Of a DNA stretch of 64,000 bases, positions 50,749 to 61,540 are shown piece after piece. A model generated the notes under the pieces. The model was not told where the DNA came from, ran no database searches, and was given only the letters and a program-made list of their open reading frames with translations. The DNA lies in contig WHUZ01000040.1 of the NCBI GenBank assembly GCA_015179045.1, positions 1 to 64,000 of the forward strand, given 5' to 3'. The position numbers and the translations under genes were made by a program. This stretch comes from Kalaharituber pfeilii. Lineage: Eukaryota > Ascomycota > Pezizomycetes > Pezizales > Pezizaceae. Position 1 is the stretch's first letter. Each line of letters opens with the position of its first letter.

Positions 50749-51720
50749 CAGCGGTTCAGCACAGCAGGTAACCAATCGACTAAATAGAGACTAAATGCAA
50801 GAGGTTGGGTAAAGAGAAAAGGAAAGGAGAACATACAGCTGTGAGCACCAATATATATACTTACTTCTGAGATACTGCAATACGTACTGGGTAGGCCACA
50901 TCCTTTTTGTCCATATGCAGTGTACCGTCATGCCGACATCAGTGAATGCTTGTCAAGAGCCACCTTGGCGTGGCGCTGTTTTTTTTTTTTTTTACACACA
51001 AAAAAAAAATTTCTTCTTCCAGTGTTGCTTTAACTTCAGCTCTAGGCGGCATAGGGCGCAGAGAACTATATCCCACCAGGTCGGCGAAAAAACACTTGAA
51101 TAGTGACGTTTACTAGTCCTCTAGATAGCTCACTTAGCAATACGCACCTGCGACCCATATATTTGCTGTCACATTTCGCGTGCGTCGCATATACGCTCCA
51201 TCGGCCGCCCAGCATGGTTGAGGTGACCCCATGACAGGAGGAAGGCAAGGCAAAAGAGGAGACAAAACAGAGAGAAATGGCTGCAGCTGAGCAAGCTACA
51301 AAAAGACACTGTGGAGGAACTCAGATGCTAGGCTGGGGCTGGAGAAGATCTTTAGTTCATGGGGTAGGAGGGTCTGAATACTAGAAGGGGAGGTGGGTAG
51401 AAGAAGGTTCCAGCAGCAGATTTGAGCCACAGGTCTCTTCTGTCATACCTGGCACCTCAGAAGGAGTTACTGTTACCACCCCTAGTGCTTCAACTACTTA
51501 AGTCCCGGTATTCCTGAATCACGTGAGGGGTTTAGAGACACTGAAGATCAGATTAAGGTATGGAGATTAGCATGAGAACATGAACTACTCCTATATAATT
51601 GAAGGTGCACTGCATCCCATGTGATTCTATATACAAGTATTGACTTTAAATAAAAAGACTAGCCCTAGATGGATGAGTATTACTAGTTTTCTATATTATT
51701 TTCTCGATTTCAAGTCTATC
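50749..51720. other. No recognisable gene
   Basis: Mixed sequence. A T run followed by an A run near 50981-51009 looks like two abutting tails. No domains in the frames present. Confidence 0.45.
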
Positions 51721-51734
51721 GAGCTATGCTATAT

Positions 51735-51859
51735 TGTGCTTTTACAGGGGATGGTTTTGTAGGTAGGTAGTTGCACAGGTGCCTGCCTCCGGGCCATAAG
51801 GACTTCGGTCTAGGGACCCTGCCATAGCGAACAGCTGCAAGCGGGGTTACGTGAAATTG

Positions 51860-51888
<29 letters not shown>
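51735..51888 (+). mobile_element. LINE B 3' tail, 154 bp
   Basis: Includes about 85 bp of 3' UTR before CCCTGCCATAGCGAACAGCT, GCAAGCGGGGTTACGTGAAA and about 30 A. The 14-bp duplication GAGCTATGCTATAT is at 51721-51734 and 51889-51902. 51903-52370 holds no gene. Confidence 0.93.
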
Positions 51889-51892
<4 letters not shown>

Positions 51893-52385
51893 TATGCTAT
51901 ATATAGGGAGGGCTCAAATTAGATGAATAATGATGGATTTGGTGGTAAACATTGGAATTTTCATTTTTTCCTTATTATGATGGCAAATTCTGATTCAGCG
52001 ATGTCAAATTATTATAATGTTATGCAATTTCTGTAGTTGCAATATAACAAAATAAGTAGTGGAGCGAGGAATGCATGACGAGGAGCGCCAAGAGAGTGGA
52101 TCGTTACCACATCGGGCACGCTAGTAGCTGATTTCCCCTATGTAACTTATGTTCCCGTTGCATATCATCACATCTGGTAACATCTCCATGCCCTGCATTT
52201 CGGGGAAGGCCAAAATCGAATAGGTGGTCATGAACACCATTGAGACTCATGCTATGTCTATGCTACTTGATTCAGATGATGACTATGACTATGAGCTCTT
52301 GAATGGCTCATAATAGTAGAAACTGCAGAGCTTTCATGTGTAAATTGGGTATGCTCATGAAATGATAGAATGAAGACCTCGTATG

Positions 52386-52446
52386 TGCCCTGCCATGGCG
52401 AGCAGCTGCAAGCAGGGTCACGTGAAATTTAAAAAAAAAAAAAAAA
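52386..52446 (+). mobile_element. LINE B 3' tail
   Basis: TGCCCTGCCATGGCGAGCAG, CTGCAAGCAGGGTCACGTGA and poly-A. Duplication AGACCTCGTATG / AGACCTCCTATG (52374-52385 and 52447-52458), one mismatch. Confidence 0.9.
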
Positions 52447-53140
52447 AGACCTCCTATGCATGCACCATTGTCTAAAAATTGCTGATTTAGGTTATGTTAA
52501 AAAACTGGTCAAATAACTGCCCCTGGAAGTTAGCTAACAACAGACTGCATATCCTTGTCGTTACCCAAAGTTACGCGAGGTTACAGTGGTAACACGACGA
52601 TTTGGCTACGTGATCAACGTAACCTCAGGTTACGAAAAACGGCTATCTCACGTTACGAAATCAGCCAATAAGAGCTTTTGTTTATGTCATATTCCCTCAC
52701 GTAACGGTTAACGCAAAGCTGACAACCACTACTATACTCCACATTCAACCTTCTCTCTGCCCTTTTTTTTTTTTTTTTTTCCTTGGGTCACGTAACCCCG
52801 CATACAGGCTACCAGCGAGACTCTCTGATCTTTGTCCCAACTAATTAAGTTGTACTCTAGGGCACACTTTGGGTTTTCTTATGGTTTCATTAGCCTCAAC
52901 ATCAGCCGCCGCAGGATACAATGACATATATACTAAAATTCAAAACACCTTTATATGGAAGAAGATATAATCATATATAGTTTGATCAGGCATTATCAGG
53001 TCCCTCCGAGAGTTTCTCAACAATATCCCAGGAGCCTTTAGGTCATATTTCTTGAATTTCATAGCTCAGGACTGTAGAATTCATACTAGCTAGTAAAATA
53101 TATATTCAGACATAGCGCATAATTTGCTACCTATACCTGC
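52447..53140 (+). repeat. Direct duplication, copy 1 (less mutated)
   Basis: About 0.7 kb shared with 54790-55485, starting near CATTGTCTAAAAATTGCTGA and ending near TTCAGACATAGCGCATAAT. It retains CpG- and G/C-rich versions of many sites that are T or A in copy 2. It carries an old LINE B-like tail at 52763-52815. No ORF. Confidence 0.88.
52763..52815 (-). mobile_element. Old LINE B-like tail shared by both duplicates
   Basis: T run, then CCTTGGGTCACGTAACCCCG and CATACAGGCTACC. The homologous insertion is at 55124-55170 in copy 2, so it predates the duplication. Confidence 0.7.
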
Positions 53141-53145
53141 ATCTC

Positions 53146-53205
53146 TTTTTTTTTTTTTTTTTTTGATATCGGTTATTGTATGTCGCTCTAAGGGCTATGA
53201 CGATA
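53146..53205 (-). mobile_element. LINE A 3' tail
   Basis: T run, GATATCGGTTATTGTATGTC, GCTCTAAGGGCTATGACGA: the family A hairpin with several changes. Possible duplication CCTGCATCTC / TCTGCACCTC. Confidence 0.7.
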
Positions 53206-53489
53206 TCTGCACCTCAGTTGCATACTCTCAAAATGTTCTGCACTGCAAATGAATAAGCTCTTATGCATCTAGAGTAATATACTCCAAATGTAATATTCTA
53301 AGAGCAAAAGACAGTGTAAGACAAAGCCTACTAGTAGTGTGACCGGAACTGATAAGTAAGGAATATAACAGAGTAAGGTACAGGATATCCAAGATTTCAT
53401 TTTTGTTTCTTTCTCTGCTTATTAATTTAGATCTATTTTTCCATTTTTTATTTTATACTTAATTCAGTAATCATATATTCAAACTAGTA

Positions 53490-53640
53490 GAGAACCTTTT
53501 TTTTTCTCTATTTTTATAATACTACTAAGATTTTTCCTCTATTCAAGTTTTAGATAATTAACTAATACTATTTTATTTAGTCTATTTATAATATTACATA
53601 TCATAATATTTTAATACAATAAGATATTAATTCTAATAAA
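53490..53640. repeat. Inverted repeat arm, pairs with 54530-54650
   Basis: The reverse complement of this AT-rich block (TAGACTAAATAAAATAGTAT, TAGTTAATTATCTAAAACTT) matches 54565-54640 with C/T-type differences. Between the arms lie AT-rich palindromic sequence and a solo LTR. Confidence 0.7.
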
Positions 53641-53892
53641 ATATATAGTCTTTAAACTTTAATATAGTTATATATTAAACTATAATATAATATATCTTAT
53701 CATATATATTATATATATCTGATTGCATATTTTATATATATATTAGTTATATATTTTATATTCTAGTTGCATATTTTATTTCAAGTTTATAATATGAGAA
53801 TATTACATAGAACTACAATATTAAAATGGATTAAATAAAGTTTTTATTTCTTAATTGCATTAATATAATATTCTGATAGTATACTTTATTAT

Positions 53893-54407
53893 TGTCACAG
53901 CCCACCTACGCACGCATCGATATCATCCTTTTCCGCAGCCGACAAGTCAAGCCGAGCCGACGTGCCAAGCCGGAAGGTGAGACCTTACTAATAGCCGACT
54001 CGGAAAGGCTTGACAAGCCGTCCCGGTCCGGTTGATTAGCTCTCTGACAGCTCATTGATATGCCTTCCAATATTAGCATCACTATTGCCGCTCTTGCATT
54101 TCGGATTCTCTTTCTCATATCGTTATAGTCCTGTATTCCCTTTCTATGTCAATTCCCAAGCATATAAGGGCCCCAAGCCCGCCTCTGTAGATAGCTCTTC
54201 TTCTCCTTGTCCGTTGTCTTGTTGATCAATAGACCCGTCTGGTTTCTCATACTCCTCCGCCGCTGCCATTGCTATAGTCCGTGACCTCTAGCCGCTGAGC
54301 CGCCGCCGCCGCCGTAGTCCTCGACCCATAGCCGCCGAACCGCCGCCGATACCCAAGCTGACCGTACCCCTTGGCAAGACCTCCGCCAGGCCCCCACCGA
54401 TGTTACA
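53893..54407 (+). mobile_element. Solo LTR, family 2 relative
   Basis: 515 bp, starting TGTCACAGCCCACC and ending CCGATGTTACA, with the 5-bp duplication ATTAT at 53888-53892 and 54408-54412. It shares CTCCTTGTCCGTTGTCTTG and AATAGACCC with the LTR at 5086-10318. It is GC-rich, in sharp contrast to its AT-rich target. Confidence 0.92.
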
Positions 54408-54789
54408 ATTATAAACTTGAAAAAAAATATGTAACTGGAAATTATATATTGAATATACAACTATATTGAAGATTCTATGGTTGCATATTTTACTATAAAT
54501 GAGTAGAATTAAGAATTTATTGCATTGGTACTGCTACAATACTATGTAATATTATAAATAGACTAAATAATATAGTATTAGTTAATTATCTGAAACTTGA
54601 ACAGGGGAAAAATCTCAGTGGTGTCATGAAAAACAGGGGAAAAAAAGGTTTTTTCTCCCAACAATTGATCATACCTACCCTACAATGTTGGTACCTGAGT
54701 TACAGTATCATGGCGTAGAATTTATCGTCTAATGAGGTCCGGAAGCAGGAGGCAGAATCTGCCTGTCTGGAGAGGTTCTATCGTATGCC

Positions 54790-54938
54790 TGCACTATTGT
54801 CTAAAAATTGCTGATTTACTTAGGTTATTTAAAAGGTTAGCTAACAACAGACTGCATATCCTTGTCATTACTCAAAGTTACATGAGATTACAGTAGTAAC
54901 ACGACCCTGCCATGGCCACGTGCTACAAGCGGGGTTAT

Positions 54939-54970
<32 letters not shown>

Positions 54971-55485
54971 CAGTAGTAACACGACAATTTGGCTTACGAA
55001 AAATGGCTATCTCATGTTACGAAATCAGCTAATAAGAGCTTTTGTATATCATGTTCTCTCATGTAACAGTTAACGCAAAGTTGACAACTACTCCTATACT
55101 CCACATTCAACCTTCTCTCTGATCTTTTTTTTTTTTTTCCTTGGGTCACATAACCCCACGTACAGGCTACCAGCAAGACTCTCTGATCTTTGTCCCAACT
55201 ACTTAAGTTGTACTCTAGGGCACACTTTGAGTTTTTTTATGGTTTCATTAGCCTCAACATTAGCTGCTATAGGATACAATTCTATATATACTAAAATTTA
55301 AGACACCTTTATATAGAAGGAGATATAATCATGTATAGTTTGATTAGGCATTATTAGGTTCCTCCGAGGGTTTCTCTATAATATTCTAGGAGCCTCTAGG
55401 TTATATTTCTGAAGTTTCATAGCTCAGGACTGTAGTATTCATATTAGCTAGTAAAATATATATTCAGACTTAGCGCATAATGTGT
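54790..55485 (+). repeat. Direct duplication, copy 2 (RIP-like decay)
   Basis: Matches 52447-53140. Differences are mostly C-to-T or G-to-A in this copy: GTCGTTACCC against GTCATTACTC, and ACGCGAGGTTAC against ACATGAGATTAC. It holds a LINE B tail absent from copy 1. Confidence 0.88.
54906..54969 (+). mobile_element. LINE B 3' tail with empty site in the other duplicate
   Basis: CCTGCCATGGCCACGTGCTA, CAAGCGGGGTTATGTGATTT and poly-A. The 16-bp duplication ACAGTAGTAACACGAC is at 54890-54905 and 54970-54985. Copy 1 reads ACAGTGGTAACACGAC once (52583-52598), proving the pre-insertion state. Confidence 0.96.
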
Positions 55486-55878
55486 ATTAGTACCCCTATC
55501 AAAATACATATTTTACTGGCTAGTACAGCATATTAAGAAATATACATTACCTAATTGGATATATATAGATAGATATCTCTATTGACTCCTACTTCCTATT
55601 AGTACCTATACCTACAAGCTACTCAGGATATATTCTCCTATATGTAGCTGAATATACTTCATAATTTTAGAATTATATGCAGGCTGAATATCAAAATTCG
55701 CTTTCAGCAGTAAAAATATACCTATGGATATTAGCTCACCACTTATTTCATATGTATCCAATTATCATGAAACATTCCAGATCTCTCGAGTGCATACTAT
55801 AGAAGGTATATGCACTTGCTCAAAGTCTTAAATAGCCATTCTGCCATTTTATACCTACATAAGTTGCAGATGCCTAAT
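55486..55878. other. AT-rich, no gene recognised
   Basis: Plus-strand translation gives tyrosine/isoleucine-rich fragments with stops (for example SYVSNYHETFQISRVHTIEG), possibly decayed transposon coding sequence that continues after the solo LTR at 56661-56860. Family unknown. Confidence 0.4.
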
Positions 55879-56660
55879 TGTAACAATCCAACCCGGACCC
55901 CTCGCCCAAGACCCTCCAGCTCCGGTCCTATACTGGCAACCAACATACGACTCGCCAGTACTCGTACACGTGCAGCTGACCCTGACACCCTTGCAATTCG
56001 CCGCACTCCTTCTAGCACTCCGATATATATCCCTGCACGCTTAAGCGACATGGCCGCCAGCATCCCGGTCATTGCTTAACAACCCGAACCAAAGAACCTG
56101 CCAGAACCTGCTAGAAGAACCCGGATCCCCAGAACCCGCCGGAAAGCCGCAGAACCCGCCGGAAAGCCGTAGAACCTGCCGGAAGCTATAGAACCTGCCG
56201 GAAAGCCATAGAACCTGCCGGAAAGCCATAGAATCTGCTGGAAACAGGTATCGCCGAGCTTATTCCCGGATATTCTTGACGCTTCTACCTGCTTCCAGTC
56301 ATTCCTTGGTCATCCATGTACTTCCTGTCAATTCCTTTGTTTTCCATGTACTTCTAGTCGCTTCTCGGTTTTCCATGTACTTCGTTTGTTTGCTTGTTCG
56401 CTTGTTTGCTTGTTTGCTTGTTTGCCTGGATTTCCCACCGAGGGTTTTCTATAAAGAGGCCCTCCTCCCTCCTCCCTCTTGCTTCTCCACGCAACAACTT
56501 GTTTCCTACCCAAGTTGTGTATATAGCTTTTAATACATCTACCTCTCGATATCTCATAGTTACGACCGCCTCTGCCTCCACTGTGAAATCGCCTCGGCGC
56601 CCGCCGCCCACCCCGTACCCAGATCTTGTACCTTGACCTGATCCGGACCCGTTCATCACA
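55879..56660 (+). mobile_element. Solo LTR, family 1, copy 2
   Basis: 782 bp, starting TGTAACAATCCAACCCGG and ending GTTCATCACA, with the 5-bp duplication CTAAT at 55874-55878 and 56661-56665. High similarity to 431-1190, including CTATAAAGAGGCCCTCC. A CAGAACCTGCCGGAAAGC short tandem repeat (about 56130-56240) is longer here than in copy 1. Confidence 0.93.
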
Positions 56661-56864
56661 CTAATTGGGCAATTACTACCCATGGAGTACTTATGGTTCA
56701 AAATTTACAATTGGCTAACTGAGGTGCGGAAGTTACTTTTCTATACCTCTCCAAGCTGTATGTACTATTTGGCCATCTTCTATGAAGATTTGGCCTTACA
56801 GGAGGCTGTTGTTCTAATTCCGGAAATGCGCCGGATCCTGGTAATGCGCCGGATCCCGGTCAGT

Positions 56865-57620
56865 AACGTTAGTGGTACAGATCAAAAAGGTAGACAGGAA
56901 TGCAGCAGCGTTCGTGGAAGGATTCCTACAGCCAACAACGTTTACCTTGAGCTGGGATGGCAAGAAGAGAGCTACAGCAAGGATGGCAGATGGCATACCA
57001 GAGGGATCACCGGCACCCCCTTCCCCAGTCTTGTTTCTGATAGGATTCCAGCCAATAGTTGAAGCAGCCAGTCGAAGGTCCTTCATACGTACATACTTAG
57101 ATGACTTTCATGCGGTCCTATCCAATAAGTCACTCGCAAAGCTGAGAAGAGCATCAAATCCCACCAGGATGAGTTGGAACGAGAGGCGTTAAAAGAGGGC
57201 TATGAAATAGACGAAGGAAAGAAGGAGGTATCTTTGGGGTTAAGGGGCAGGATTACCGGCTCATAGGCCTACTAGTACAAGTGGATTGGGAATTAAAGTT
57301 TGACTCACACTCGAAGAACAGATGGAAAGGCTGCCTGGGCAGTAGCCACGAGACTAGGACGCTTGGGCCCCACAAGGAGGAGATACCAGCATAGCCAGAA
57401 CAATAGCCATCTGGGGGGGTCGGGCATGGAAGGACTATGGAAGTGGCGGCTTCTACGAGGTCGAGAAGAAGCTGAAGAACCTAGAACATTGGCAGTAGAC
57501 AGTAGCAAGAGCTATCACCGGCACCCCATGAGGTACCCAACGAGACATAATAGAGGGCCTAGCAAATTTGGAGTCAGTTCAGACATTTGTGGAGGGGCAA
57601 AAGTACGCGAGTAGAACCCC
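56865..57620 (+). pseudogene. LINE reverse transcriptase fragment (third family)
   Basis: VQIKKVDRNAAAFVEGFLQP, then GIPEGSPAPPSPVLFLIGF (the usual GIPQGSPxSP motif with two extra residues) and FIRTYLDDFHAVL with the catalytic Asp pair. Frames then shift. The segment to 57620 (AITGTPMRYPTR-like) matches 36440-36520. Truncated at both ends. Confidence 0.78.
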
Positions 57621-58178
57621 GGGATGACTCCGGACAGGTACTTTTTTACCTGTCCGCTCAGGGACAGGTAGTTCCTTGTACGGTAAGTGGATCGCCAGTG
57701 GCGTGCGCTAATATGCAGAGTTTTCAAGGGTGGCGAGCTCGCATGTACCCGAGTACAACTTCCTGTATATCGAAGATATGATTGCTACCCACTCACAGCT
57801 TTTCTCTTCCGCATCTGCTGTCGCGGAATCATTTACTAGTTACCACTTGATAGCCAGGAGGCGTGGTCTTTCAACAAAGCCAACTGCCACTATCTCCGAA
57901 GTTGGCCATACACCCATTAGAATTTAGGTCTACCAGTAATATAGACCATTTATTATGTACTTGTGTTGTTGCTGCGTCCTACTGTAGTAAATGGCCGAAT
58001 AATAGTAAAAAAAAAGCTGTTACCCCAATTTTGTAAATACTTGGCTAAAGAGCTTTAATAGTATATAAGGCTCTTGAAAACTGTTCTGGCATATATTTTC
58101 TCTGGCATATATTTTCTGCTTATTCAATAGCTTGCCATGCCCACTCTCACTCAGCATTACCTAACATTTAGCATTACC
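57621..58178. other. No recognisable gene
   Basis: A small palindrome-like ACTTTTTTACCTGTCCGCTC / CAGGGACAGGTAGTTCC occurs near 57640-57675. Otherwise nothing supported. Confidence 0.4.
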
Positions 58179-58190
58179 TATCATCTCGGT

Positions 58191-58225
58191 TCGCCATAGC
58201 CCTTAGGGCGGCAAGCGAGCAATGA

Positions 58226-58263
<38 letters not shown>
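58191..58263 (+). mobile_element. LINE A 3' tail with a long A run
   Basis: TCGCCATAGCCCTTAGGGCG, GCAAGCGAGCAATGATAT and about 36 A. The 12-bp duplication TATCATCTCGGT is at 58179-58190 and 58264-58275. Confidence 0.93.
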
Positions 58264-58266
<3 letters not shown>

Positions 58267-58319
58267 CATCTCGGTCTTATTCTTCTTAGCAATACCTATC
58301 CCCTGTGCATATCCTTTTA

Positions 58320-58806
58320 CACCTAAATAGGTAATATGGGTGATAGGTATGATATTGCTGTGCTTCATTGAAGTACTCCAATTACTGAAGAGCAGTACGC
58401 TTTTATGATTGATGTATTGCATCGTCTTCAAGACTATACATCAGTTAATGGATTTGTAGTAGTGGTTTATGAAAATCAACAGATTCCTCTTTAGCTTCTC
58501 TATCTACACTGGCAAATCAAAGGTCCAATAGCACCCATAAAATAGACAATGACCGACAGAGAAGTACCTACAGATAGATCTACCTATTACAATCCCTCAA
58601 CAGCAACCACAGAACCAATATACTAATCAAGGCTAACATCTCCTTCTGCGATCATTATATGACCAAGAACAGTTATATGGTACCCTTACTGGTGAGAAGG
58701 CATCGCCATAGCCCCATGGGCGGCAAGCGATCAATGATATGCAAAGCTTTTTGCATGTTTGTAATCGCCATAGCCCATAGGGCGGCATGCGATTAATGAT
58801 ATAAGG

Positions 58807-58839
<33 letters not shown>

Positions 58840-59062
58840 CATGTTTGTAGCATACTCATACCAGCCACATGCAACGAATGTTCACCAGCACAACTTCTAG
58901 TCATGGTGCTCAGCCAATTATCCAGCAATTTGTACCATCAGGTTTAAATCAATTTCGTCAGGAAAAGACCAAGGGAAAAACTAAAGCGCATGCTATGACC
59001 TCTGCTGACTGTGCTGAGTTGGCTGAATGAACAGCTGCTGCAAGAAATACTAGAAAGCGCCA
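58320..59062 (+). pseudogene. Decayed coding remnant, possibly MULE-type
   Basis: Plus-strand fragments EEQYAFMIDVLHRLQDYTSV, NGFVVVVYENQ and, after LINE A tails, MQRMFTSTTSSHGAQPIIQQ and LNQFRQEKTKGKTKAHAM, with stops. The GFVVV segment faintly resembles the FAR1-like start of the MULE protein near 7000. Low certainty. Confidence 0.3.
58764..58836 (+). mobile_element. LINE A 3' tail, next to a second tailless copy
   Basis: ATCGCCATAGCCCATAGGGC, GGCATGCGATTAATGATAT and about 35 A. The 13-bp duplication TTGCATGTTTGTA is at 58751-58763 and 58837-58849. A related hairpin without a tail (CATCGCCATAGCCCCATGGG) lies just upstream at 58699-58740. Confidence 0.93.
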
Positions 59063-59110
59063 TTTTTTTTTTTTTTTTTTTTTTTATTTCACATGACCCC
59101 GCTTGTAATT
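59063..59110 (-). mobile_element. LINE B 3' tail
   Basis: T run, ATTTCACATGACCCCGCTTG, TAATT. No convincing target duplication (CGCCATTTT / CGCCTTTTG at best). Confidence 0.75.
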
Positions 59111-59745
59111 CCGCCTTTTGCTATGGCTGTCTCAAACATGTTTTTCCTGGGTTATTCTCTAATACGTTAGATATTACAATTACCAATATTGACAGTTGGT
59201 TGGGAATCATTCAATGGTAACTTGAAAGGCCTACTCTATCAACTTTCTTGAGAGATTGAAAGAACTAATCTTTTTGTACAGCCATACTGCAGCAGAGGCT
59301 TCTGAAAGTGTTGGGAAATTGCATGAAGCAGTTAGTCAAATATTAGATTCCAACAATGCACTCTCAAATCAGTTACGAGGACTTATCAGCCGGCACGAAG
59401 ACCTTCTCAGTCGTCATGAAGAACTTGTCGGCCGTCATGAAGCTCCGAAAAGCGCAATCGAGTCTGCAACAGTTCATATCCATTTCCAGGCTGCAAAGAT
59501 AGTACCCACAATAGATGATGTCAACACACCATTATCCACCATAAAAGAGGACCAGACCTCCAACGACAATGATGATGCTGCATCAATCAGAACTACAGCA
59601 ACATCACATAGCATATCATCATTACGATCCATACAATCCATACGAGCCTATCCCCGCTTCGGTGATCGTCTCGTCTTGATACTGGAGGTGGACGCCTATT
59701 TTGGCGGCTCTGTCTGCTTCTGTATTTCCCTTGACCCCTTTGTGG

Positions 59746-60110
59746 CTCGCGCCCGCGAGGTTGCCTGCACGAAGGCACATCGACAGCTCATCGATCTATA
59801 GGCACCTGAACCTCGCGCCCGCGAGATTGCTGACACACAGGTGCATCGACTGGCGCCTGAACTGTTCATCGACTGGCCCCTGAATCTCGCGCCCGCGAGG
59901 TTGCCCGCACGAAGGCATATCGAAAGCTCATCAATTTATAGGCACCTGAACCTCGCGCCCGCGAGATTGCTGACACACAGGTGCATCGACTGGCGCCTGA
60001 ACTGCTCATCGACTGGCCCCTGAATCTCGCGCCCGCGAGGTTGCCCGCACGAAGGCATATCGAAAGCTCATCAATCTATAGGCACCTGAACCTCGCGCTC
60101 GCGATGGCAA
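59746..60110. repeat. 140-bp tandem repeat, about 2.6 copies
   Basis: The block from CTCGCGCCCGCGAGG through ATCGACTGGCGCCTGAACTG recurs exactly 140 bp apart (starts near 59746, 59886 and 60026). Each unit holds two CTCGCGCCCGCGAG palindromes. Copies differ by a few bases only. The resulting 60-codon frames are by-products. Confidence 0.92.
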
Positions 60111-60177
60111 TAGTATATAAAAATCAAGGGAAATATAGCCAGGCACTAGAACTGTATCAGCGGGCATTAGCAGGATA

Positions 60178-60375
60178 GCAGTTCAGCAGTTCTAGCTCAA
60201 CGGTGATGGCAGGCTATGGTGAAGGTAGAGAAGACCAAGTACTGAATTAGATCTAGGGATTGACAAGAATAACAAGAACATATAAACTGCGAGGAACCAT
60301 ATGGATTTATTAAGAAGACAAAACAACAGACAAGGAGAGAAGGAACTGTTCACACAATAATTAATATTAAATAGT
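60178..60375 (-). mobile_element. LTR fragment of family 2, reversed
   Basis: GAGGAACCATATGGATTTAT, TAAGAAGACAAAACAACAGA and CAAGGAGAGAAGGAACTGTT are the complement of about 10065-10115 in the LTR at 5086-10318. The flanking part complements 10118-10215. It directly ends the TPR frame. 60376-60780 has no gene beyond short direct repeats (TTTCCCACCTATGCCTATAC). Confidence 0.8.
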
Positions 60376-61279
60376 GTTAGATTTAGTTTGGCATGGTTTA
60401 GTACAGAATTACTATTGTGGTTTCGGTAATTCTGAGGACATTGGAGCAGTTCATTCCGTGTAGAACTGTTTCCTACCTATAGCTATACCTCTATATCAGT
60501 CCGTGCGGAACAGTTTCCCACCTATGCCTATACTTCTATATCATTCCGTATGGACTAGGAATGGTTTCCCACCTATGCCTATGCAAAAAAATTGGATAAA
60601 ACTCACAATTTGAGTAACTGCTGTTTGCTGACTTCTTAAATTGGTTGAGCAGTGCCCCCTCCCAAGCTAGTGTACTTCAACTTGCTATAGGTAATTTGTC
60701 GGGGGAAAGTAATGAGAGACTGGTTGCGCTTGGTAATATGGTTTACACCCGCTTATAAGCTGAGCCCTTGTTAACATAGAGCTAGCACGGGAGCAACGTC
60801 AAACAATTGAATGGACATCAATGCTTGCGGAATTTGATCAGCATGTCAAGAATGACTACCTAGCCAAACATCAGCTGGAGTTCGAGCTCAACCTATATAT
60901 TCCGGCAGAGGGAATGGCACATCCGCACGACAGTAATCGTTTTGATTTACTGGAGGCTGTTCAAAGATTCCTATCAGATGCTGTACCACAAAAGGTTTGC
61001 GTTATTTTAACTTAATTAATCACCAATTTTATTTTATTTGGCGCTTGCAGCCTTGCTGGATATTGCTAACATGCCTGTATTAAAAGATTTGCTTGATTCA
61101 AGGTACAGCTGGGTCCGGAAAATCAACTTTCAACCATCACCTTGCACGCCACCTATGGTCCGAGTACGAGAGTGCTGCTGATCAAGCAACTGCAGTGGTT
61201 CCTGTATTCATTTCACTCTATAGAATGTATACAACTGGAACCTACCACCGAGATCTGATAGCTGCTTTCTTTGCTAAAA

Positions 61280-61440
61280 ACTTCCCGCCTAACCTGACTC
61301 TGTCTATGTCCGTCTCCTCCTCCAAATACACCACGACCGAGCTGGTCTTCTTCCCTTCATCCATCAGCTCGGCCTTTCGTCTCAACCACCTTATCCCCAC
61401 GGTCTTGCCAAGTCTCTTGTTCCCAGACTCCAGCCACTTC
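61280..61440 (-). mobile_element. LINE A ORF1 fragment inserted in the NACHT gene
   Basis: The minus strand reads RKWLESGNKRLGKTVGIRWL, then SSVVVYLEEETDIDRVRLGG, the same ORF1 block as the copies at 26903, 36667 and 46165. Unlike those, it lacks the 3' tail here. A tail without poly-A lies 450 bp further on at about 61895-61990. Confidence 0.75.
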
Positions 61441-61540
61441 CTCACCTTCCACCGCCATCTCTACAAACGAAAGCGTCAACCCCTCCCCGCCCCACTTCCC
61501 CGAGGCACTTAAAAATAGCTACGTCTTACTTCCCCCGCCA

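Larger units (their letters stand above)
59256..61270 (+). pseudogene. Broken STAND gene: coiled N-terminus, TPR piece, NACHT start
   Basis: 59256-59650 encodes a helical region (SESVGKLHEAVSQILDSNNA, LISRHEDLLSRHEELVGRHE) and a Ser/Asp-rich linker. After a 140-bp tandem repeat, 60095-60175 encodes one TPR unit (AIVYKNQGKYSQALELYQRA), cut off by a reversed LTR piece. From 60790: ARGQRQTIEWTSMLAEFDQH-like sequence and FDLLEAVQRFLSD. A possible intron follows, then the P-loop IQGTAGSGKSTFNHHLARHL at about 61096 and VPVFISLYRM. At about 61275 the frame runs into a reversed LINE A ORF1 fragment. The parts may come from more than one gene. No functional product is expected. Confidence 0.6.

Noticed and set aside
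52447..55485. The 0.7-kb direct repeats as LTRs of a small LTR element
   Set aside because: Ends do not show TG...CA with a 5-bp duplication, no primer-binding site or polypurine tract is visible, and the repeats carry an old LINE tail internally.
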